Below, in pieces: positions 31,265-37,086 of a DNA stretch of 37,086 nt. How positions within the stretch are numbered: position 1 is the first letter of the stretch; every line of letters begins with the position of its first letter. The stretch is taken from positions 1 through 37,086 of IMG/VR virus record IMGVR_UViG_3300035074_000022; one strand, 5' to 3'. The position numbers and the translations under genes are program-made. The DNA is from a virus. The notes beneath the pieces were generated by a model. The model was not told the DNA's origin. It did not search any database and was given only the letters and a program-made list of their open reading frames with translations.

Positions 31265-32101
31265 TTAGAACGGGATATTATCCCCGTCCATCCGTTTGCC
31301 GGCGGTAGTGTTGTCGAACGCTGGCTTATCGGGTTCCTCATCGCTCTCGTCGTTAGCACGCCAGCCCTCCTTGCCGAACTGGTCGTACATTTCGCTGCAG
31401 ATTTCCGCCGTCTTCTCGTCGGCGTATCCAGCCCCGGTGTAAGTAAAGTTGAAGTAGGGACCCTCAGCGCCTTTCTGCTGGACGGAGCCGATGGTGTAAA
31501 GCTGGCAGAAGTGTGGGACTGGTTTGGAATCGATCCTGGACAGCAACTGTTGCATCGGCTTGACGCTGGAACGCGTGTTGATGATGATGGAAGGGCTGAG
31601 TTCTGGGAAGTCAACCAAATGCCACATCATGTTGTAAGTTAGGCTCGCCGCAGGCGGCGAATTGGCATCGCCCGGAATGGAAGTGCCGAATTTGTCCAGC
31701 CCGGATTCCGCCACCGTATCTTTGGTGTGGTAAGTTACTGGATTGGGTGAGCCTTTGGGCTTCACAGTGAACTCGACGTTGGCCGGGTCCCAATGAATGC
31801 CATCCATCGCGCGGGCCAGAATACCTCGGTCGTCATTCCGGGGTGCCCACAGAACAAACGACTTGCGGATGATGATGGGAACAGCCCTGATGGTCGGCCC
31901 CAGGTTCTGCTGCGCGATAGTGTGCCAGAACTGCCCAGCTTTGGCCTCCGTGAAATCCACCAATTCAGGCGAGATTGCCTGCATCAGTTTGATTCTCGGA
32001 ATGATGCGATCGGTGGAATCGACGTTGCCGATCTTGGACTTCTGGTACTGAGCCAAATGCGCAGGAATACCTGCGTTAGTCTTCGCTACATCGTTGCTCA
32101 T
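31265..32101 (-). CDS. Putative single-stranded DNA-binding protein
   Basis: A 278-residue protein from the ATG at 32101 (TAATG overlap with the upstream stop). The body is beta-rich with several aromatic residues (QFWHTIAQQNLGPTIRAVPI, SFVLWAPRNDDRG). The last 40 residues are acidic and disordered (ANDESDEEPDKPAFDN) and end MDGDNIPF, very like the acidic IPF tip of bacterial SSB that recruits replication partners. An OB-fold is not obvious by eye. Position between primase and polymerase genes fits an SSB role. Confidence 0.65.
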   Translation of the reverse strand: MSNDVAKTNAGIPAHLAQYQKSKIGNVDSTDRIIPRIKLMQAISPELVDFTEAKAGQFWHTIAQQNLGPTIRAVPIIIRKSFVLWAPRNDDRGILARAMDGIHWDPANVEFTVKPKGSPNPVTYHTKDTVAESGLDKFGTSIPGDANSPPAASLTYNMMWHLVDFPELSPSIIINTRSSVKPMQQLLSRIDSKPVPHFCQLYTIGSVQQKGAEGPYFNFTYTGAGYADEKTAEICSEMYDQFGKEGWRANDESDEEPDKPAFDNTTAGKRMDGDNIPF

Positions 32102-32592
32102 TACTTCACCTTCGTGATGCTTGTGTACGTCATGATGTTCGTTGTGAAGATCGGAGCCGGGAGGTCGGTTCCGTCGTTGTTCAGTTCTTTGGCCAGCGCG
32201 CCGAGGGTCTGCGCGTTTACAGTTTCCTGGATTACTCCGCCGTGACCATTGCTGCGCAGCCATTCGAACCCGGATTGCTTGTCGGGCATGGAAGCAGACC
32301 AGCGCGTCCCGAGGGTAACGCGGCCGACTCCTTCGATGGTGACGTTGCGGATATTGTGCGCCCTCATTACATCGGGCACATGTTCTCGCGACAGCTTTTC
32401 CTCGATCTGGCTGAGGACTTCGCGGGATTCCTTGATCAAGGCAGTTACCTGCCGCAGCTTGTCGTAGTGCTTGATCACTTCGATGTGATCGTTGGTGGCA
32501 ACCACTTGGTTGGTCTGGTCCCTTATATCCCCTGCAAGTCGGGATAGGGAACCACACACATTACTGAGTTCTAGTAGGGTTTCCATCTTCAT
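32101..32592 (-). CDS. Hypothetical replication-region protein
   Basis: A 163-residue protein. The first two thirds are helical, with a coiled-coil segment (HYDKLRQVTALIKESREVLS, QIEEKLSREHVPDVMR). The C-terminal part has VTIEGVGRVTLGTRWSAS, KQSGFEWLRSNGHGG and NAQTLGALAKELNNDGTDLP, a pattern recurring in phage replication or recombination neighbourhoods with no known function. An alternative start is ATG 32586. The promoter at 32636-32664 lies about 45 bp upstream and serves this and the SSB-like gene. Confidence 0.75.
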   Translation of the reverse strand: MKMETLLELSNVCGSLSRLAGDIRDQTNQVVATNDHIEVIKHYDKLRQVTALIKESREVLSQIEEKLSREHVPDVMRAHNIRNVTIEGVGRVTLGTRWSASMPDKQSGFEWLRSNGHGGVIQETVNAQTLGALAKELNNDGTDLPAPIFTTNIMTYTSITKVK

Positions 32593-32635
32593 GTTCTACA
32601 CTCGTTGCACCGGTCATGGATTTGACCGTGCAGAT

Positions 32636-32664
32636 AGTGTAGCACGCCGGGGGCGGCCTGTCAA
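32636..32664 (-). promoter_or_regulatory. Sigma70-like promoter for the SSB-like gene operon
   Basis: Leftward TTGACA (32664-32659), 17-bp spacer, TACACT (32641-32636), with CGGCGTGC before the -10. ATATCTTGACA also occurs at the primase promoter (36031-36059). The -35 overlaps the stop codon of the small gene at 32661-32819. Confidence 0.85.
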
Positions 32665-32819
32665 GATATCTTTAATATGTGGCGCTTTAATCTTTTCCCA
32701 GATTGGGGCTTATACCTATGTAGGCATTGCCGATACCACTTCTTTTTCTTGTACTTGACCGCCATGTCGTGAGCCGTTTCGGTCCAGGCACAAATTTCGC
32801 AGGGAACACCATTCGCCAT
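32661..32819 (-). CDS. Small Cys/His protein, putative zinc ribbon (52 aa)
   Basis: A 52-residue protein beginning MANGVPCEICAWTETAHDMA, followed by VKYKKKKWYRQCLHRYKPQS and a basic end. The ATG follows a strong GGGAGG. Cys7-x2-Cys10 and Cys32 with His34 form a possible zinc site, and the Lys-rich middle suggests nucleic acid binding. It was found by reading the gap between the terminator at 32841-32870 and the promoter at 32636-32664. The stop overlaps that promoter. Confidence 0.65.
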   Translation of the reverse strand: MANGVPCEICAWTETAHDMAVKYKKKKWYRQCLHRYKPQSGKRLKRHILKIS

Positions 32820-32840
32820 GTTATCCTCCCAAATAAGGCG

Positions 32841-32870
32841 AAGGCCACCGTGATTGGGTACGGTGGCCTT
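32841..32870 (-). terminator. Hairpin after the 32917-33330 gene
   Basis: A perfect 11-bp stem (AAGGCCACCGT at 32841-32851 with 32860-32870) and an 8-base loop. It lies 46 bp past the gene's stop. The following leftward sequence, CGCCTTATTT, has only a weak T-run, so termination may be partial. Confidence 0.65.
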
Positions 32871-32916
32871 CTGGGCAATCGAGAATCGGAACTGGGGGCT
32901 ACGGTTCTCGACTACC

Positions 32917-33330
32917 TTACGCTGCGGCTTGCTTCTCAGCCGCCGCTTTCGCTGCGCCGGTCAACGCGACCTTCGGGAGAGCGACCTCCACTTCCGCGTC
33001 GTCCAGACCCACCAGCTTGCCGTTCTTGCGGGCAAACGTCGCCAGCATGTTCCGAAGGGTCATACGAGCGCGACCTTCGGCACCGTGCCGCTTCTCAGCG
33101 ACCTGGCCCTTGTAGTGGTCGACCTTCTCCTGCGCGATTCCGTTCTTGGAGCACAGTTCGAAGAACTTGTCGAAGCTGAACCCCTTGTCGTCGGCGCATT
33201 GCGCCTTAATGAACATCGCGAGCGGGTCTTCGCCGCCGTTCTTGTATCGGCCGGAGTACTTGGACGGAACAATCGACTTCGTGGTCTTCACTTCCGTCTC
33301 GGCTTCCGGCGCTTTGGTCTCTTCACTCAT
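32917..33330 (-). CDS. Small phage protein, GRxRMT family paralogue B
   Basis: A 137-residue protein with its own promoter (33369-33397). An acidic N-terminal tail is followed by SKYSGRY, FDKFFELCSKNGIAQEKV, AEGRARMTLRNMLA and an NGKL segment. The order of motifs matches the genes at 278-772 and 36605 to the edge, so it is their paralogue. The C-terminus is Ala/Lys-rich (KVALTGAAKAAAEKQAAA), like basic histone tails. Function is unknown; DNA binding is a possibility from charge. The DNA is G+C-rich compared with neighbouring genes. Confidence 0.8.
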   Translation of the reverse strand: MSEETKAPEAETEVKTTKSIVPSKYSGRYKNGGEDPLAMFIKAQCADDKGFSFDKFFELCSKNGIAQEKVDHYKGQVAEKRHGAEGRARMTLRNMLATFARKNGKLVGLDDAEVEVALPKVALTGAAKAAAEKQAAA

Positions 33331-33368
33331 TACAGTCTCCTGTTATTGGGGTCCATCCCCTACACGCG

Positions 33369-33397
33369 ACTATATCACAGCCGCGCGTTGCTGTCAA
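33369..33397 (-). promoter_or_regulatory. Sigma70-like promoter for the 32917-33330 gene
   Basis: Leftward TTGACA (33397-33392), 17-bp spacer, TATAGT (33374-33369). The spacer (GCAACGCGCGGCTGTGA) is closely related to those of the other leftward promoters. The start codon is about 35 bp downstream. Confidence 0.85.
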
Positions 33398-33411
33398 GTA
33401 CCCCTTGAATA

Positions 33412-35949
33412 TTATAGGTTGCCAAATCTTCCTGAGTTCCCTCTCCACGGTTTCGCCCCTTTAAATTCCGATGTATTTGGCCCGAAGTCATCATCGCTGA
33501 ACTCAAACCGGGATTCCAACTTCACCCCTATAGCATTGCCGAATTCTTCGGTGAGGGTACCTATTTTGGATTTGAAGCGCCAGTATTTGGACGATCCGTG
33601 CACCCAAGCCTCTATCAGCCCGGCGCTTGTAAATTCCTCAAATACATGTCGGGGTTGGACAAATCTAATTCGCGCTGATTCGCAAGTATCACTAACCCGC
33701 TTGTTAAATTCGGCTGTGGTGAATGGAGCTGATATGTCCAAATCTTCCCAGATGCGTCCTTCCTCGACAATTGCCTTAGCAACTCGCCTAGCGTAAGACA
33801 TGTTGGATTCAATGATGTGACTGTCAGAACCAGAGGAAAGTGCTGTATTTTCAAGGTCATGACGATTTACTCCCATCGTATTGAAGATGTACATGAAGTG
33901 CTCCTTAACATCCATGCGGTGAATGAACGCATTAAACTCGTCGAAGAATGGCTTGAGAGTAACCGTCCAATTCTTAAACCCCTGCTCGGTCTGCTTCATG
34001 AAGTCCTTGTCGTATGTCTTCATGTAGAACAAAGCGCGGTCTTGTGTGTTCTGTTGGCCGATGTTCATGTCAAATCGATTGGAGGCGAATACCACGCGGG
34101 CAAATATGCGGTAGGTTCGTGCGGATTGGAACTTCTCGGCCCCGCCAAGGCGATCGGCGCGGATCAATTTCTTGATTTCGTCGGTGCTAGCTTCACTATA
34201 GAATTTCGCTTCGTCTATGAATACGAACATTTTGTTGATAAATGGCTCCACAGAAAATGCACCTTCTAGGATTTTCGGTGACGCGGAACCCCATTGGTTC
34301 TGAAATAACTGCTCCAGGAACACATTCCCAAAGAAAGATTTGCCAATCCCTTGGCCACCAATCAGTACCGGAGCAACTTGTTGCTTCTGGCCAGGGAACT
34401 GAACTGTCCAAGCGATCCATTGTTTTAGCCATTCCGCTTGCTGTTTATTGCCTTGGCTTAGGTATTCAAATAACTGGTCCATCATAGAATTACACTTAGC
34501 CAATAGATTAGGGTCCGGATTTTGGCTTGGTAGAATAGGCCAGCCGCGCCAAGTGTTGAACACAGTCATCATACCGGATTCGTTATCTTGGTCGTCCGGA
34601 ATGATACCGCCTGCGCGGGATAGTCTGAATATAGAGCCTGGTTTAAAATCGGGGTAGAGGTCTCTTCCACCTACTCGTCTTCGCAGCGGCGATGACTCAA
34701 ACAGCTTGAACACAGGCTTCATCTTGCCCGCTACTTCCATAAGGTCATTTCGGTGTCTGCGATCAAGTTCAGCCCCATCGTGAACGAATCCCGATATGGT
34801 GTAGAATCGTTCTCGGTCAATGTACTTGTCATCGGTTTCATCGTAAATATAACGATCCGCCATCTTCGTGAGAGGCGAAACATCCACACCCGGCATGAAC
34901 ACTGTTCGTAAGGCAAGTATACTCTCTGTACCGATATCACCTTCCAGCGCGGGCCAGCCGGGAATTTTAGCATCCGGATTATTCTCCAGCTTTTTAATAG
35001 CGTCACGGAATACTCGCTTTCTCATGAAGGCTTCGTGGTCGCCTAATTCGCCACATAGGAAGTCCAACATGGACTCGGCCATTTCGGGCGTACCAACGGG
35101 GCAATAAGTGCCGCGCGATACGTTGTCGTTTTCGTTGATGCCTCTGGATTCGCGCACTAAGCGCGCAAGCCAACCAGCTACCTTGATGGCTAAGTTCTGC
35201 CGGGTACCTTCAACCCAATGGGGCTGTAGAATATATAGGAAGGTGCCGAATGCGATGCCCGTAATCAGCGATGAGAAGGCCGTCTTTCTTGGGGTGGTAG
35301 CGGCGACTTCACCAACCGAGATAGCAGCCTTGCCGGTATTCGTGTACCATACCGAAATATCAAATTCGCCTGATTTGGTCTTATGAATATAGATACTTCC
35401 GGGCATAACGGTTTGGCGCGCTTCTTTGATAGTATTTTGTGCCTCTGGCGGAACCGGTCCCATGGAACGTAGTTCGCACTTATATCTTTTACTATCCAAC
35501 TTGAACTCATTGGGTTCAAACTCCTTCATCATGTCGTAGTTTGCTAGGTCAGATTCGCTCAGCTGAACCATAATGTGGGATGGGACATTCTTGGATAACC
35601 GCCCAAAGGCGAACCTAGTGTCGATATCCAGGAAGTTGAATGCGCTTAGTATACACTTGTTGTAGCGGGGGTCTTCGGCGTCGATATCTACGTCCAACCA
35701 GCCAAATTGTAGGTTGAAGCCTAGATTTAAGACCCTCATATCGGGGTCGTCGATCCATTCTTGGAGATTAGTGTCCTTGAATTTCTTTTTGTGCCAATCC
35801 GTAGTGAACGGATTTTTGCCGGACATTTGTAGAAATACGGCACCGACTTGTATGAAATTGTTGTTTATCTGGGCGGTGATACTTCGCTGCTGGTTTATTG
35901 TCTTCTCATCAGCATCGCTAAATGCGAATCCACCCTTGATTTGTTCCAT
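33412..35949 (-). CDS. Primase-helicase: PrimPol domain plus SF3-type helicase
   Basis: An 845-residue replication protein. The N-terminal archaeo-eukaryotic primase fold has GWLDVDID with Asp86 and Asp88 as metal ligands, and SHIMV with His125. The C-terminal helicase has Walker A GGQGIGKS (531-538), Walker B FVFIDEA (575-581) and sensor VVFASNR (near 619-625), as in D5/DUF5906 helicases. It should prime and unwind phage DNA for the polymerase. It has its own promoter (36031-36059) and a structured leader (35969-36009). In Z-phage S-2L a PrimPol is the replicase, whereas here it coexists with a family A polymerase. Confidence 0.9.
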   Translation of the reverse strand: MEQIKGGFAFSDADEKTINQQRSITAQINNNFIQVGAVFLQMSGKNPFTTDWHKKKFKDTNLQEWIDDPDMRVLNLGFNLQFGWLDVDIDAEDPRYNKCILSAFNFLDIDTRFAFGRLSKNVPSHIMVQLSESDLANYDMMKEFEPNEFKLDSKRYKCELRSMGPVPPEAQNTIKEARQTVMPGSIYIHKTKSGEFDISVWYTNTGKAAISVGEVAATTPRKTAFSSLITGIAFGTFLYILQPHWVEGTRQNLAIKVAGWLARLVRESRGINENDNVSRGTYCPVGTPEMAESMLDFLCGELGDHEAFMRKRVFRDAIKKLENNPDAKIPGWPALEGDIGTESILALRTVFMPGVDVSPLTKMADRYIYDETDDKYIDRERFYTISGFVHDGAELDRRHRNDLMEVAGKMKPVFKLFESSPLRRRVGGRDLYPDFKPGSIFRLSRAGGIIPDDQDNESGMMTVFNTWRGWPILPSQNPDPNLLAKCNSMMDQLFEYLSQGNKQQAEWLKQWIAWTVQFPGQKQQVAPVLIGGQGIGKSFFGNVFLEQLFQNQWGSASPKILEGAFSVEPFINKMFVFIDEAKFYSEASTDEIKKLIRADRLGGAEKFQSARTYRIFARVVFASNRFDMNIGQQNTQDRALFYMKTYDKDFMKQTEQGFKNWTVTLKPFFDEFNAFIHRMDVKEHFMYIFNTMGVNRHDLENTALSSGSDSHIIESNMSYARRVAKAIVEEGRIWEDLDISAPFTTAEFNKRVSDTCESARIRFVQPRHVFEEFTSAGLIEAWVHGSSKYWRFKSKIGTLTEEFGNAIGVKLESRFEFSDDDFGPNTSEFKGAKPWRGNSGRFGNL

Positions 35950-35968
35950 GAAGTCCCCATTTGCCCCA

Positions 35969-36009
35969 CCGCGACGAGGGGGTTGGCCAACCCTTGGTCC
36001 TCGTCGCGG
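35969..36009 (-). promoter_or_regulatory. Structured 5' leader hairpin of the primase gene
   Basis: An 11-bp perfect stem (CCGCGACGAGG at 35969-35979 with 35999-36009) encloses a second perfect palindrome, GGGTTGGCCAACCC (35980-35993). It lies between the promoter and the primase start at 35949. No T-run follows, so translational control, RNA stabilisation or protein binding is more likely than termination. Confidence 0.65.
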
Positions 36010-36030
36010 CTTGTCAGGGGCACAGATAGC

Positions 36031-36059
36031 AGTATAGCACAGCCGTGGTCGGCTGTCAA
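36031..36059 (-). promoter_or_regulatory. Strong sigma70-like promoter for the primase gene
   Basis: Leftward TTGACA (36059-36054), 17-bp spacer, TATACT (36036-36031). This is the closest to consensus in the window. The leader to the start codon is about 75 nt and holds the hairpin at 35969-36009. Confidence 0.9.
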
Positions 36060-36070
36060 GATATTAATGA

Positions 36071-36448
36071 CTATTCAAGCGACGTGGACAGGTCTTGTAG
36101 TGCCTCGGCGTGAGTAAGACCCTCAATTTCTACTTCGTTGACCAAATTAAGGTATTCCAAATTGGGTTCATCCCACTCATCTATCCAACCAGTGTACTTT
36201 TCGCCCTCATCGCCTTCGCGCCAGTCGTCTTCTTGTTCGGAGAAGTAATTTTTCATGCTTTCTAGGATATTGTCACAAAAATCCCTTGCGTTCTTAAGGG
36301 CATTGTTATATGCTTGAATCTTGTCGTTAAGTTCGTCGACATACTTATTCAGTTCAAGTAACTTTTCGTTCACGGCGTCTTTCGCCTGGTCTAGCGAAAT
36401 CACCAGTTTCTCTACTTCATTTACTTGTTCTGCGGACAACTCTTTCAT
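36071..36448 (-). CDS. Hypothetical coiled-coil acidic protein
   Basis: A 125-residue protein with an AAGGAG Shine-Dalgarno. Residues about 5-75 are one long heptad-rich helix (VNEVEKLVISLDQAKDAVNE, LNKYVDELNDKIQAYNNALK), followed by an acidic, Trp-containing part (EQEDDWREGDEGEKYTGWID). The high net negative charge and size would fit a DNA-mimic or inhibitor protein, but that is speculation. It ends just before the primase promoter. Upstream is a palindrome-rich gap. Confidence 0.7.
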   Translation of the reverse strand: MKELSAEQVNEVEKLVISLDQAKDAVNEKLLELNKYVDELNDKIQAYNNALKNARDFCDNILESMKNYFSEQEDDWREGDEGEKYTGWIDEWDEPNLEYLNLVNEVEIEGLTHAEALQDLSTSLE

Positions 36449-36604
36449 TGTCGTCTCCTTGTGCGCTGCGGGCGTATGATACGCCGTGGGCTGCGGGGTG
36501 GGCCAGCTATGTCAGCAGCTGGCGGGGTGGGACAGCGCACCGCGTACGGTACGCCGCCCCGTGGCGTAGCTACCCACCGGCTGAGGTACCTGTGCCGGGG
36601 GCAG
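36449..36604. repeat. Palindrome-rich intergenic region
   Basis: About 155 bp between two leftward genes. It holds GGCGTATGATACGCC (36471-36485, perfect around a central G), GCGTACGGTACGC (36542-36554, perfect), and GGCGTAGCTACCC (starting 36563, partial). Direct copies of GCGGGGTGGG (36493-36502, 36522-36531) flank the inverted repeat CCAGCT/AGCTGG. The first palindrome contains a TATCAT that could be a -10 but lacks a -35. These could be operators or a terminator-operator composite. Confidence 0.6.
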
Positions 36605-37086
36605 CTACGTTTTGGGCTTGTATTTCTTCTCTGCCAATTCTAGCCATTCTCTACTCATTCTGTATTCATCGGGGCTCATATTCTCCGGCATCCGTAACTT
36701 GCCGCCGTTCTCCCTTATCTTCTTGGCGAGCAGATTTCGTCCAGTCATACGAAGGCGGCCTTGCCATCCCTTGGCAATACGATCGTACTTCGTTAAACTT
36801 ACGCCGTTAGCGACACAGATCGCTTCGAACAGGTCTATGTTCGTGCCCGCTTTGTTGAGGCATATGTTGTTGAGTAGAATGGCCAGTTCGTCCCCACAAT
36901 GGGTGGGGTGCCCAAACTCCGAATATGTAGCCCGATATCGATTCGTCACCACCGATCCTTTGGGTGGCGGGTTTAGTGCCTTCTCAGCGGCTTCGTCCCA
37001 CTCGTCGTTCCAACGAGCAAAATCGTCGCTCTCTTCAGGATAGGGACAATCCCCGGCCGGAACACCCTCCTTGTGAGCAACGGTAC
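36605..37086 (-). CDS. Small phage protein, GRxRMT family paralogue C, cut by the right edge
   Basis: A leftward gene whose N-terminus is outside the window. A GTG near 36952 could be taken as start, but the frame stays open to the edge and reads like coding sequence: AHKEGVPAGDCPYPEESDDF, ARWNDEWDEAAEKALNPPPK. That stretch looks like the G-x-CPY-W-x-x-x-W motif of ribosome-modulation-factor-like domains. The remaining part has YRATY, FEAICVANGVSLTKYD, KGWQGRLRMTGRNLLA and GGKL, the paralogous core shared with 278-772 and 32917-33330. A Lys-rich tail ends the protein. Function unknown. Confidence 0.75.
   Translation of the reverse strand, partial: TVAHKEGVPAGDCPYPEESDDFARWNDEWDEAAEKALNPPPKGSVVTNRYRATYSEFGHPTHCGDELAILLNNICLNKAGTNIDLFEAICVANGVSLTKYDRIAKGWQGRLRMTGRNLLAKKIRENGGKLRMPENMSPDEYRMSREWLELAEKKYKPKT

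Noticed and set aside
31238-31642. 134-codon plus-strand frame opposite the SSB-like gene
   Set aside because: It is the antisense of a supported gene and begins near a terminator without a ribosome site.
36449-36490. TATCAT within GGCGTATGATACGCC as a -10 for the 36071-36448 gene
   Set aside because: The -35 position reads GGCCCA, so a normal sigma70 promoter is not supported; only the palindrome is reported.
1-37086. Joining the two window edges as one circular gene
   Set aside because: Joining the minus-strand frame from the left edge to that of the right edge puts them out of frame, so the edges do not form one continuous gene in this window.
1-37086. CRISPR array, tRNA genes, integrase or insertion sequence
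   Set aside because: No regularly spaced long repeats, cloverleaf-like sequences, integrase motifs or transposase genes were recognised.

Overview
This window is a stretch of a tailed bacteriophage genome. Terminase, portal, scaffold, capsid and tail genes form a rightward late block, and replication and nucleotide genes form a leftward block. I see no integrase, repressor-like gene, tRNA or CRISPR array, so a lytic phage is the simplest reading. A P22-family portal, a SU10-type capsid and adaptor, a short tail gene set without tape-measure, sheath or tube genes, and large ejection-type proteins with a transglycosylase point to podovirus-like morphology. The host is probably a proteobacterium (sigma70 TTGACA/TAnACT promoters, Shine-Dalgarno starts), but it cannot be named from the sequence. 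Both edges cut a gene on the minus strand.

The main result is a complete 2-aminoadenine (Z) genome pathway in the leftward block. It comprises a PurZ-type succino-amino-deoxyadenylate synthase (27034-28113), a MazZ-like MazG pyrophosphohydrolase (26719-27021), a DatZ HD-domain dATPase (26154-26732) and a DpoZ-like family A polymerase with 3'-5' exonuclease (29418-31208). Together they would make dGMP from dGTP, convert it toward dZTP with host enzymes, destroy dATP and copy DNA with Z in place of A. A PrimPol/SF3 primase-helicase, an SSB-like protein with an acidic IPF tail, a PD-(D/E)XK nuclease and a SNF2-type helicase complete the replication set.

Layout. 1-1165: GC-rich leftward small genes and a divergent control region with 14-bp repeats and a hairpin. 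1166-2837: small rightward genes, including tandem paralogues, a small terminase candidate, an Acb2/Tad1-like (anti-CBASS) candidate and a two-helix membrane protein. 2847-8971: terminase, portal, scaffold, capsid, with a terminator after the capsid gene. 8974-12108: endolysin and a tandem pair of AT-richer paralogues that may carry an ADP-ribosyltransferase-like polyvalent domain. 12150-19701: adaptor, decoration, fibre and nozzle genes. 19694-24824: ejection-type proteins (S74 chaperone domain, transglycosylase, two large proteins). 24818-36952: leftward replication and Z genes. 36953-37086: the upstream part of a third member of a small paralogous family.

Transcription appears to use sigma70-like promoters with an invariant 17-bp spacer and, in many of them, a shared G+C-rich sequence just upstream of the -10 box. 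I found eight good sites plus one doubtful one. Three small leftward proteins (278-772, 32917-33330, 36605 to the edge) share a GRxRMT core and form a paralogous family of unknown function.
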